Program-made: the position numbers and the translations under genes
Assembly (NCBI GenBank): GCA_040751985.1
Contig: JBFMFU010000044.1
Location: forward strand, 1-24,647
DNA from: Desulfoferula sp040751985
GTDB taxonomy: Bacteria; Desulfobacterota; Desulfarculia; Desulfarculales; Desulfarculaceae
Length of the DNA stretch: 24,647 bases
Reading direction: 5' to 3'
The notes under the pieces: generated by a model
The model's input: only the letters and a program-made list of their open reading frames with translations
Told to the model about the DNA's origin: nothing
Database searches by the model: none
Shown: positions 10,190 through 17,201 of the stretch, piece by piece
Numbering within the stretch: position 1 is the stretch's first letter
How the letters are laid out: each line of letters starts with the position of its first letter

Positions 10190-12109
10190 ACTGTAGAAAA
10201 TCGCCTGTTAATAAAACATGCATACTAATTACCATTATTTAAAAACTTCATTACAAGTTGCTTGTTTTTAATCCTTTCTTGATAAATTTCAACTTCAGCC
10301 ATATATTGTCGAATAAAATCAACCATGAACTTATGTCGTTTCTTTCCTAAAGCAATCCCCGTTGGTGTCTGCAGCAAATCGGATATTTTTAATAGTTTTG
10401 TATAAAAATGCGTCATAGGGTCCTTGTCGGGTCCGGTAATGTTCATATCGATTGCAACCCTGTAGGCTTCAGGGTCAATTTCTGGGTAGCCAAAAGATTC
10501 GGCTCCATGGGCTTGTCCAAAAGCAAAAACGCGGGCTATTCCTCTTGCACCTATGGCGTCAAGCCAATCTGCATCACGTACAACTTTCGCTTCTAATGAT
10601 AGGGCTTGGTATCCGAGCAGAAATGATCCATAGGAAGAAGTGTATATGCAATATTGAATGTGAAACAATTCTTCTTCTGAGAAGTAGGACAGCGTACTCA
10701 AGAAATCTTTTGCCAACAGAGCAGATTTAAAAGTGTGCATATGATGCATTGCAGGTTCTCTTGGAGCGATGTCATGGAAATATGACGCTGGTACTGTAAT
10801 AATACTAGATGCTCCCTCGGCTTCAGACATATATTTGGTTAAATCAACAACACAATCTATATGTTCCATGGTATGGGCTAGATCACTTGGACGCATTTTT
10901 TTAATTACATATCTCCTAATTTTATCTTCGACAGAAGCCGCTAAACGTTTATCTGGTGCGACGAATGATTGTTTGTTTGGAGAGTAACCAGAATGAAAAT
11001 CTTGGTGGAAGTTGGAAAGTAATGTTCGTTCGTGGTCAAAGGTCCGTCTTGGTGTTTTGAGGCATGTTCTCTTAGAAATGTGGTTAGAGGCGATAGGCAT
11101 CATTGCTGGACAGCCGCCACCGCATTTGTCTTTTTCAGGGCAACCTCTGCACTTTGACGTGTTTTCTGCAGTGGAGTCAGTGTATTTTTTAATTTCCTTA
11201 TGGAACATGCATAAGCGTTCTTCTATATCATTATTCTGGTCTTTTAATAGATTGCCAATTCCAAAACTACGCGAAAGGTTGTAAAGAAGAGAGCAAGGTG
11301 TTAAATCACCATTTGGCATTAACGATAACAATGACGATGCAGCTGGGCAGCACTGTAAAGGAGAGTGAAAAACATCCCAGTTTACTAAATTTACAGGAAC
11401 CGTGGCGTTCTCAGCCCATTGCATCAGCTCTCTGTGGCACGAATTTAATTCGCTTTTTGTTAAAGGCTTTTCGTCTGCGGCATAGCCTATAGGATACTCT
11501 CTATTGAATGCAACTTTTGATATGTGGTTGTATTTCGCAAGAAGTTTTGAGAGAACTTCTAGTAGTGGGTTTATTTCTCCATAGTTATTTCGATTAATTA
11601 CAGATGTCAACTTTAATTCAATATTTTTTTCTCCAACCATTATTATTTTATTTTCAATTTCATCATAACAGGATTTAAATGATGAAGGGTTTTGATGTTT
11701 GGTTGGGGGGTCAATACTAAGATTGATAGCCCGCGGCGAGTATTTACATATTCTTTCAAATAGGTCGCGATTGTAGAGTGTTGATGAAAGAGAAAAGGAA
11801 ATATTGTTGTTTTTTAGATAGGTTAAAAAGGGAGCGATATCATTCACAACAGTTAGGGGCTCACCGCCGGTGATTAGCACGTCGGCAACGTTCAGTCTTT
11901 CTATAAGCGAAATTAACTTATTAATGGTTTTGTTTATATCTGATTCAAATAATTTTCTATGCGGTGAACTCCACGTAAAACAATACTCGCAATTATTCGG
12001 GCAATGTTGCGTTACCTCCCAAGTGAGCCTGTAACCCTGCTTCGGGATTGATAAAAAGCAGCAATCTGAGTATCTTGTATTGGCCATAGACAAACCTAAA
12101 AAAGAAATA
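10190..12109. other. AT-rich insert between guaA and dnaE, probably acquired DNA
   Basis: Base composition falls sharply from the surrounding high-GC genes right after the guaA stop and recovers just before the dnaE start. As an example, 11581-11640 has 14 G or C in 60 bases. The insert holds a single gene, the radical SAM-HD fusion. No integrase, tRNA, target-site duplication or terminal inverted repeat was seen at either edge, so the mode of acquisition is unknown. The left boundary is approximate. Confidence 0.7.
10225..12087 (-). CDS. Radical SAM/SPASM protein fused to a YedJ/YpgQ-type HD phosphohydrolase domain
   Basis: The 620-residue protein has three parts. A radical SAM domain (about 17-220) carries the cluster motif C-x3-C-x2-C at Cys29, Cys33, Cys36 and GGEP at 74-77. 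A SPASM domain (about 245-345) fits the consensus exactly: Cys247-x12-Gly-x4-Cys265, then Cys313-x2-Cys316-x5-Cys322-x3-Cys326, then Cys342, which should hold two auxiliary 4Fe-4S clusters. The C-terminal 390-610 resembles the YedJ/YpgQ HD family, with His405 and His409, YFHD (His438, Asp439), EAKVVRDADWLDAIGARG and HFYTKLLK. Bacillus YpgQ of this family is described as a metal-dependent nucleotide pyrophosphohydrolase. The substrate is unknown. The gene starts 22 bases after guaA and is AT-rich unlike its neighbours. The ATG at 12087, with AGG seven bases upstream, is preferred over an in-frame TTG at 12093. Confidence 0.88.
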   Translation of the reverse strand: MANTRYSDCCFLSIPKQGYRLTWEVTQHCPNNCEYCFTWSSPHRKLFESDINKTINKLISLIERLNVADVLITGGEPLTVVNDIAPFLTYLKNNNISFSLSSTLYNRDLFERICKYSPRAINLSIDPPTKHQNPSSFKSCYDEIENKIIMVGEKNIELKLTSVINRNNYGEINPLLEVLSKLLAKYNHISKVAFNREYPIGYAADEKPLTKSELNSCHRELMQWAENATVPVNLVNWDVFHSPLQCCPAASSLLSLMPNGDLTPCSLLYNLSRSFGIGNLLKDQNNDIEERLCMFHKEIKKYTDSTAENTSKCRGCPEKDKCGGGCPAMMPIASNHISKRTCLKTPRRTFDHERTLLSNFHQDFHSGYSPNKQSFVAPDKRLAASVEDKIRRYVIKKMRPSDLAHTMEHIDCVVDLTKYMSEAEGASSIITVPASYFHDIAPREPAMHHMHTFKSALLAKDFLSTLSYFSEEELFHIQYCIYTSSYGSFLLGYQALSLEAKVVRDADWLDAIGARGIARVFAFGQAHGAESFGYPEIDPEAYRVAIDMNITGPDKDPMTHFYTKLLKISDLLQTPTGIALGKKRHKFMVDFIRQYMAEVEIYQERIKNKQLVMKFLNNGN

Positions 12110-13663
12110 TTACTCCCATTCTATGGTGCTCGGCGGCTTGCTGGAGATGTCCAGCACCACCCGGTTCACGCCCTTGACCTCGTTGATGATGCGGCTGCTG
12201 ATCTTGGCCAATAGCTCGTAGGGCACCCGCGACCAGTCCGCGGTCATGGCGTCCACGCTGTCCACGATGCGCAGGGCCACCACGTCCTCGTAGGTGCGCT
12301 CGTCGCCCATCACCCCCACTGTCTTGACCGGCACCAACACCGCGAAGCTCTGCCAGACCTTGGTGTACAGGTCGGCCCCGCGCATCTCCTCCTGCACGAT
12401 GGCGTCGGCCTCGCGCAGGGTGGTGAGGCGCGGCCGGGTGACCTCGCCCATGATACGGATGGCCAGGCCCGGACCGGGGAAGGGCTGACGGCTTACGATG
12501 GACTCGGGCAGGCCCAGCTCGCGGCCCACCTCGCGGCACTCGTCCTTGAACAGCTCGCGCAGAGGCTCCACCAGCTTGAGCTGCATCTTCTCGGGCAGGC
12601 CGCCCACGTTGTGGTGGCTCTTGATCACCGCGCTGGGGCCCTTGAAGGACACGCTCTCGATCACGTCCGGGTACAGAGTGCCCTGGGCCAGGTACTCAAC
12701 GGCGCCGATCTTCTTGGCCTCGGCCTCGAACACCTCGATGAAGGTGTGGCCGATTATGCGGCGCTTTTCCTCGGGGTCGCTCACTCCCTGCAAACGATCC
12801 AGGAAGGTGTCGGCCGCGTCCACCACGATGAGGTTCAGGCCGAACACGTCGCGGAACACGCCGGCCACCTCGCTGACCTCGCCGGCCCGCAGCACGCCGT
12901 TGTCCACGAAGACGGAAGTCAGGTTCTCGCCGATGGCCTGGTGCAAGAGCAGGGCCACCACCGAGGAGTCCACCCCGCCGGACAGGGCGCAGATGACCTT
13001 CTGTCCGGCCAGGCGTTCACGGAAGCCGGCGATGGTGGCCTCGGCGAAGTTGTGCATGGTCCAGGTAGGCGAGCACCCACAGTCGCCCAGCACGAAGGCC
13101 GCCAGCATGGCCGCGCCCTGGGGGGTGTGGGCCACCTCGGGGTGGAACTGCACCCCATAGACGCGGCGCTTGAGGTCGCCCATGGCCGCCACCGGCGAGT
13201 TGCCGGTGATGGCCAGAACGGCAAATCCCGAGGGCATCTGCTCGATGCGGTCGCCGTGGCTCATCCACACCTGCAGGGGCGCGGTGGGGTCGAACTCCCG
13301 GAAGGGGCCCACGGACTTGTTCAGGGTCAGCTTGGCCGGCCCGTACTCGCGCTTGGCCCCCCGGGCCACCACCCCGCCCATGAGGTGGGTGATGATCTGC
13401 ATGCCGTAGCAGATGCCCAGGATGGGCACCCCCAGCGCGAAGATGCCCTGGTCCACGCTGGGCGCGCCGGGCTCGTAGCAGGAGGCCGGGCCGCCGCTGA
13501 GGATTATGCCCTTGGGGGCGTAGGCCTTGATCTCGGCCAGGGGCATGGTGCAGGGGTGAATCTCGCAGTAGACCCGCGCCTCGCGCACCCGGCGGGCGAT
13601 GAGCTGGGTGGTCTGGGAGCCGAAGTCCAGGACCAGGATTTTTTGCGCGTGGATGTCGCTCAA
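12110..13663 (-). CDS. guaA: GMP synthase (glutamine-hydrolysing)
   Basis: The 517-residue protein has the full length and both domains. The N-terminal class I glutamine amidotransferase holds the nucleophile Cys85 in GICYGMQ and the His174/Glu176 pair in FHPEV. The ATP pyrophosphatase domain has SGGVDSS at 228-234, and the C-terminal dimerisation domain ends in STIEWE, the usual terminus. It converts XMP to GMP using glutamine and ATP. The start codon is TTG at 13661-13663, two bases after the guaB stop, with GGAG inside the end of guaB as ribosome site; translation is therefore probably coupled to guaB and moderated by the weak start codon. It acts in the cytoplasm in purine synthesis. Confidence 0.97.
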   Translation of the reverse strand: MSDIHAQKILVLDFGSQTTQLIARRVREARVYCEIHPCTMPLAEIKAYAPKGIILSGGPASCYEPGAPSVDQGIFALGVPILGICYGMQIITHLMGGVVARGAKREYGPAKLTLNKSVGPFREFDPTAPLQVWMSHGDRIEQMPSGFAVLAITGNSPVAAMGDLKRRVYGVQFHPEVAHTPQGAAMLAAFVLGDCGCSPTWTMHNFAEATIAGFRERLAGQKVICALSGGVDSSVVALLLHQAIGENLTSVFVDNGVLRAGEVSEVAGVFRDVFGLNLIVVDAADTFLDRLQGVSDPEEKRRIIGHTFIEVFEAEAKKIGAVEYLAQGTLYPDVIESVSFKGPSAVIKSHHNVGGLPEKMQLKLVEPLRELFKDECREVGRELGLPESIVSRQPFPGPGLAIRIMGEVTRPRLTTLREADAIVQEEMRGADLYTKVWQSFAVLVPVKTVGVMGDERTYEDVVALRIVDSVDAMTADWSRVPYELLAKISSRIINEVKGVNRVVLDISSKPPSTIEWE

Positions 13664-13665
13664 AA

Positions 13666-15120
13666 CTACTCCACCCGGTAGTTGGGGGCCTCCTTGGTGA
13701 TGGTCACGTCGTGCACGTGGCTTTCGCGCAGGCCCGCAGCGGTGATCTTGATGAAGCGGGCCTTGGCCCGGAGCTCGTTCAGGTTGGCCGCGCCCACGTA
13801 GCCCATACCCGCCTGCAGGCCGCCCACCAGCTGGTAGATGCTGTCCGACAGCGGCCCGCGGTAGGGCACCCGCCCCACGATGCCCTCGGGCACCAGCTTA
13901 TCCGCCTCGCGCTGGGAGTAGCGGTCGGCGCTGCCCTCGCGCATGGCGTCGATGGAGCCCATGCCCCGGTAGACCTTGTAGCGGCGGCCCTGGAACAGGA
14001 TGGTCTCACCCGGTGACTCCTCGGTGCCGGCGAACAGGGAGCCGATCATCACCACCTGGGCGCCGCCGGCCAGGGCCTTGGTTATGTCGCCGCTGAACTT
14101 GATGCCGCCGTCGGCGACCATGGGCACCCCGGCCGCCTCGGTGACCTTGGCCACGTCGAAGATGGCGCTCATTTGGGGCATGCCCACGCCGGCCACCACC
14201 CGGGTGGTGCAGATGCTGCCCGGCCCCACGCCCACCTTGATCGCGTCGGCCCCGGCGTCGATCAGGGCCTTGGCGCCATCGGCGGTGGCTATGTTGCCGG
14301 CCGCCAGCTGGGCCTGGGGATAGGCCCGCTTGAGCGCGGCCACGGTGTCCAGCACGCCCTGGGCGTGGCCATGGGCCGAATCCACCCCGATCACGTCCAC
14401 CTCGGCCTGCAGCAGGGCTTCGGTCCGCACCAGGGCCTCGTCGCCCACCCCCACCGCGGCCCCCACCCGCAGGCGGCCCAGGCCGTCCTTGGCCGCCTTG
14501 GGGTACTTGCGCAGCTTTTCGATGTCCTTGATGGTGATCAGGCCCTTGAGGTTGCCCTGGGCGTCGGTGACCAACAGCTTCTCGATGCGGTGCTTGTGCA
14601 GGATGGCCTTGGACTCCTCCAGGGTGATGCCCTCGCGGGCAGTGATCAGGTTGTCCTTGGTCATCACCTGGCTCACCGGCTGGTCCAGGTTGGTCTCGAA
14701 CCTGAGGTCGCGGTTGGTGATGATGCCCACCAGCTTGCTGCCCACCACCACCGGCACGCCGCTGATGCGGTAGCGCTCCATCATCTCCACCACCTGGTGC
14801 AGGCTGGTGCCCGGCCCCACGGTGACCGGGTTGACGATCATGCCCGACTCTGACTTCTTGACCTTAGTCACCTCCAGGGCCTGCTCGGCGATGCTCATGT
14901 TCTTGTGGATGAAGCCCAGGCCGCCCTGCCGGGCCAGGCTGATGGCCGCGTCGGCCTCGGTGACCGTGTCCATGGCCGCCGAGACGATGGGGATGGACAG
15001 GCTCACCTCGCGGGTGAGCTTGGTGGAGGTGTCCACGTCCCGTGGCAGCACCCGGCTGTGGCCCGGAGTGAGCAGCAGGTCGTCGAAGGTGAGGCCGTCG
15101 GTCAGGTTAAGCACTTCCAT
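13666..15120 (-). CDS. guaB: IMP dehydrogenase
   Basis: The 484-residue protein is full length. A TIM-barrel catalytic domain is interrupted by two CBS modules (about 95-205). The catalytic loop GSICTTR holds Cys304, the nucleotide-binding DGGI and the YRGMGS segment follow, and the Arg400-Tyr401 pair lies in the mobile flap. It oxidises IMP to XMP with NAD, the first committed step toward GMP, feeding guaA directly downstream. The ATG at 15120 is chosen because MEVLNLTDGLTFDDLLL is the standard N-terminus and GGAG lies nine bases upstream; a longer frame would overlap the Ppx/GppA gene. Confidence 0.97.
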   Translation of the reverse strand: MEVLNLTDGLTFDDLLLTPGHSRVLPRDVDTSTKLTREVSLSIPIVSAAMDTVTEADAAISLARQGGLGFIHKNMSIAEQALEVTKVKKSESGMIVNPVTVGPGTSLHQVVEMMERYRISGVPVVVGSKLVGIITNRDLRFETNLDQPVSQVMTKDNLITAREGITLEESKAILHKHRIEKLLVTDAQGNLKGLITIKDIEKLRKYPKAAKDGLGRLRVGAAVGVGDEALVRTEALLQAEVDVIGVDSAHGHAQGVLDTVAALKRAYPQAQLAAGNIATADGAKALIDAGADAIKVGVGPGSICTTRVVAGVGMPQMSAIFDVAKVTEAAGVPMVADGGIKFSGDITKALAGGAQVVMIGSLFAGTEESPGETILFQGRRYKVYRGMGSIDAMREGSADRYSQREADKLVPEGIVGRVPYRGPLSDSIYQLVGGLQAGMGYVGAANLNELRAKARFIKITAAGLRESHVHDVTITKEAPNYRVE

Positions 15121-15139
15121 GCCTGATATCTCCAATGTG

Positions 15140-16045
15140 CTAAGAGGCGGCCAGCTCCAGGAGGATGCCCTCCAGCAGGCCCGCATCCATCACCGTCATC
15201 CGGTCCAGCTCCAGGCTCAACAGCAGCCCGCGCAAGATGGCCATGCCAGCCAGTATTATATCAGCCCGCTCTGGCTCCAGGCCGGGCGCCTGCCGGCGCT
15301 GGGCCAGGGGCAGGGCGGATAGGCGGATGAACTGGTCTTCCAGCGTGGCCAAGCCCACCTCCAGGTTGTTCACCCGGCCGGGCTCATAGACCGTCAGGCC
15401 CAGCCGCAGCGCCCCCACTGTGGCCGCGGTGCCGGCCGTGGCCACCAGCCGCCGGGCCGGCCAGCCGGCCAGAGGCCTGAGCCCCCGGCTCACCGCGGCC
15501 AAGAGAGCCGCCAACTCGGCCGGGGAAGGCGGGTCGCTCTGGAGGTGCGCCTCGGTGAGGGCCACCGCGCCCAGGGGCAGGCTGAGCACCAAGGGGCTGG
15601 CCCCGGTCAGCTCGCTGACCTCGCTGGAGCCGCCGCCCACGTCGGCCAGGAGCGCGCCCGCGGCCTCGCCCTGCAGCCGGCTGAGCACCCCCACCCGGGC
15701 CAGGCGGGCCTCGTCCTGGCCACTGAGCACCTGGGCCGTATCCAGACCCAGCTCCTGGCCCAGCTCCTGCACAAAGGCCGCGCCGTCGCTGGCAAGGCGG
15801 CAGGCGGCGGTAGCGCCCAGGGCGATGCGCTGCGCGCCCAGCTCCCGGGCCTGGGCCACGAAACGCCGGGCCTGCTCCTTGGCCGCGGCCTTGGCCTGGG
15901 GGTCCAGGGCTCTACCCGGCGCTAGGCTCCGGCCCAGGCGGGGCGTGGCCAGGCCCCGGACCAGGTCGCGGTAATCATTGGCCATCAGCTCGGCCACCAG
16001 GAGCCGCAGGGTGTTGGAACCCAGGTCCAAGGCAGCGGCGATCAT
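15140..16045 (-). CDS. Ppx/GppA-family phosphatase, short single-domain-pair form
   Basis: The 301-residue protein has the ASKHA-fold signatures of exopolyphosphatase/guanosine pentaphosphatase: DLGSNTLRLLV at 7-17, SGQDEARL at 108-115 (family SG-x-E-E-A with the first acidic residue Asp here and Glu112 kept), and LADVGGGSSE at 133-142. It lacks the C-terminal HD extension of long Ppx/GppA enzymes. Likely substrates are polyphosphate or pppGpp, in the cytoplasm. It is the first gene of the minus-strand run and ends 19 bases before guaB, linking a possible alarmone or polyphosphate activity to guanine nucleotide synthesis. The exact substrate cannot be decided from sequence. Confidence 0.88.
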   Translation of the reverse strand: MIAAALDLGSNTLRLLVAELMANDYRDLVRGLATPRLGRSLAPGRALDPQAKAAAKEQARRFVAQARELGAQRIALGATAACRLASDGAAFVQELGQELGLDTAQVLSGQDEARLARVGVLSRLQGEAAGALLADVGGGSSEVSELTGASPLVLSLPLGAVALTEAHLQSDPPSPAELAALLAAVSRGLRPLAGWPARRLVATAGTAATVGALRLGLTVYEPGRVNNLEVGLATLEDQFIRLSALPLAQRRQAPGLEPERADIILAGMAILRGLLLSLELDRMTVMDAGLLEGILLELAAS

Positions 16046-16187
16046 GGACCGTTCCAGACTAAGTGCAATAAAAACAATTACTTTTCACTAAACGCCCCGG
16101 CTGGCCGGCTACTTAGGTTGACCTCATTTCTAACAAACCGCCCCCGGCTTGGCAAGTGCCTGCACCCTGGCGAATTCGTGCTGCTTC

Positions 16188-16200
16188 GGTTAAATTAACC
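16188..16200. promoter_or_regulatory. Palindrome, candidate operator
   Basis: GGTTAA and TTAACC flank a single A, a perfect two-fold symmetric site in the divergent intergenic region, ending 10 bases before the proposed -35 of the DsrE-like operon. A regulator binding here could act in either direction. No regulator is identified. Confidence 0.45.
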
Positions 16201-16210
16201 AAACGTGCGC

Positions 16211-16240
16211 TTGTGAGCGTAAAAGGGGTTGCACCATAAT
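16211..16240 (+). promoter_or_regulatory. Candidate sigma70 promoter of the DsrE-like operon
   Basis: A -35-like TTGTGA (16211-16216) and a -10-like CATAAT (16235-16240) are separated by 18 bases, about 90 bases upstream of the first DsrE-like gene. The match is moderate. A GCCCC/GGGGC hairpin (16284-16298) lies in the implied leader. Confidence 0.4.
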
Positions 16241-16253
16241 GGAGCCGCCATTA
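16237..16253. promoter_or_regulatory. Inverted repeat overlapping the candidate -10
   Basis: TAATGG and CCATTA form a perfect 6-bp inverted repeat with a 5-base spacer. Its left half overlaps the proposed -10 element, a position typical of repressor sites. Function is inferred from position only. Confidence 0.4.
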
Positions 16254-16330
16254 CCCTATTAACCCATCGGTGATTACCAGGCAGCCCCAGGCCGGGGCCG
16301 TGTGGGATTCAGGCAAAGGAGAACGCGCGT

Positions 16331-16636
16331 ATGGCTGACAAACTAGGCATCTTTGTTTCCTCGGACCAGAACCTGGGGCATCTCATTGGCATCTGCCGGG
16401 CCGCCAAGAAGGCGGGCAAGGAGGTGAAGGTTTTCCTCACCAACCGGGGCGTGCTGCTCACCCAGAACCCGGATTTTTCGCAGCTGGAGGGCGAGGCCCA
16501 CGTGGCCCTGTGCAACGTGAACTTCGAGGCCTTCAAGCTGCAAAAGCCCGTGCCGGTGGTGGATGAGAAGGACTTCGCCACCCAGATGCGCCACGCCGAG
16601 ATCATCGAGTGGTGCGACCGCTACATCGTGCTGTAG
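16331..16636 (+). CDS. DsrE/TusD-like sulfur-relay family protein
   Basis: The 101-residue protein fits the compact DsrE fold: an N-terminal beta strand (KLGIFVSSD), a helix rich in Ala/Lys (about 15-30), VKVFLTNRGV, and a central HVALCNVNFEAFKL segment. Cys61 in that segment lies where DsrE/TusD proteins place the sulfur-carrying cysteine; Cys22 and Cys95 are additional. Proteins of this family pass persulfide sulfur in sulfur oxidation, sulfite reduction or tRNA thiolation. A strong AAGGAG site precedes the ATG. It is the first of three small genes with tight spacing (12 and 9 bases), each with its own strong ribosome site, matching the DsrE-DsrF-DsrH order. Confidence 0.72.
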   Translation: MADKLGIFVSSDQNLGHLIGICRAAKKAGKEVKVFLTNRGVLLTQNPDFSQLEGEAHVALCNVNFEAFKLQKPVPVVDEKDFATQMRHAEIIEWCDRYIVL

Positions 16637-16648
16637 GAGGGCGGAACC

Positions 16649-16960
16649 ATGGAAGATATCAAGAGAGTCTGCATCCTGGTCAATGAGTCCCAGGATTCAT
16701 GGGAAGGGCTGCGTTCCACCCTGGGCCTGCTGGTGGAAAACCTTTGGGGCGCCTGCTTTTTCATCGGCACGCCCATAGAGCTGCCCGAGTCCAAGACCAC
16801 CGAGGAGTTCCAGGAGAACCTGGAGATGCTCGAGGACCTGGAGGGCGAGTGCTACACCTCGGTCCAGGCCGACGCCGAGCGCTTCGAGTTCATGAAGTAT
16901 CTGCCCCTGGAGCAGATGGTGGACAAGATCAAGACCTATCAGCTCGTCGTGCCGTTCTAG
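16649..16960 (+). CDS. DsrF/TusC-like small protein
   Basis: The 103-residue protein begins with a beta strand (RVCILVNESQ) and a helix (STLGLLVENLW) followed by GACFFIGTPIEL, consistent with a DsrE-like fold, and ends with strand-like KTYQLVVPF. An acidic helix-rich insert occupies about 50-75. The assignment to the DsrF/TusC position rests mainly on size, fold-like pattern and gene order between a DsrE-like and a DsrH-like gene. Its cysteines (8, 36, 68) do not match a well-known catalytic pattern. TAGGAGGGCGG upstream is a strong ribosome site overlapping the end of the previous gene. Confidence 0.6.
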   Translation: MEDIKRVCILVNESQDSWEGLRSTLGLLVENLWGACFFIGTPIELPESKTTEEFQENLEMLEDLEGECYTSVQADAERFEFMKYLPLEQMVDKIKTYQLVVPF

Positions 16961-16969
16961 GAGGGCGCC

Positions 16970-17140
16970 ATGTCTCTGCTATACATCGTCAAGACCGAGC
17001 CCAACCAGAGCACCCAGCTGCTCATGGATGCCATGGCCCAGGGCAAGAACCTCACCCGCTGCAACCTCTACCAGGAGCAAGACTACGACAAGCTGGTGCA
17101 GCTCATCTTCGCCAATGAGGAGATCATCTCCTGGTGGTAA
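16970..17140 (+). CDS. Miniature DsrH/TusB-like protein (56 residues)
   Basis: A 56-residue frame runs from ATG at 16970 to TAA at 17138-17140, with GGAGGG seven bases upstream and overlapping the previous stop. The start MSLLYIVKTEP recalls the DsrH/TusB start (Met-Leu-His-x-Val), and the end, DYDKLVQLIFANEEIISWW, recalls the TusB C-terminus, where an acidic-aromatic-Asp segment is followed by a final Trp. Normal DsrH/TusB is about 95 residues, so the middle is missing. With the two preceding genes it completes a compact E-F-H-like triad, perhaps forming a complex in the cytoplasm. Coding character is supported by GC-rich third positions and the strong ribosome site. It is shorter than common gene-size cut-offs and easily missed. 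Confidence 0.7.
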   Translation: MSLLYIVKTEPNQSTQLLMDAMAQGKNLTRCNLYQEQDYDKLVQLIFANEEIISWW

Positions 17141-17201
17141 ACGCCTGACTGCGGAGGCCGGCCGCCGGCCTGTTCGGCGGCCGTCTCCAGCGGAGCCTGC
17201 C

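Noticed and set aside
10174..12109. A RiPP precursor peptide gene beside the radical SAM/SPASM gene
   Set aside because: The flanking gaps of 22 and 51 bases are too short, and the antisense frames within the gene lack ribosome sites and leader-core features.
10190..12109. Insertion sequence or prophage explaining the AT-rich segment
   Set aside because: No transposase, integrase, terminal inverted repeats or target duplication was found at the edges.
12611..13681. 356-residue plus-strand frame opposite guaA
   Set aside because: It is an antisense shadow of a full-length guaA with intact catalytic motifs.
16150..16164. Possible sigma54 promoter (TGGCAAGTGCCTGCA)
   Set aside because: The GG and GC elements are separated by 9 bases rather than the required 10, and the match otherwise is weak.
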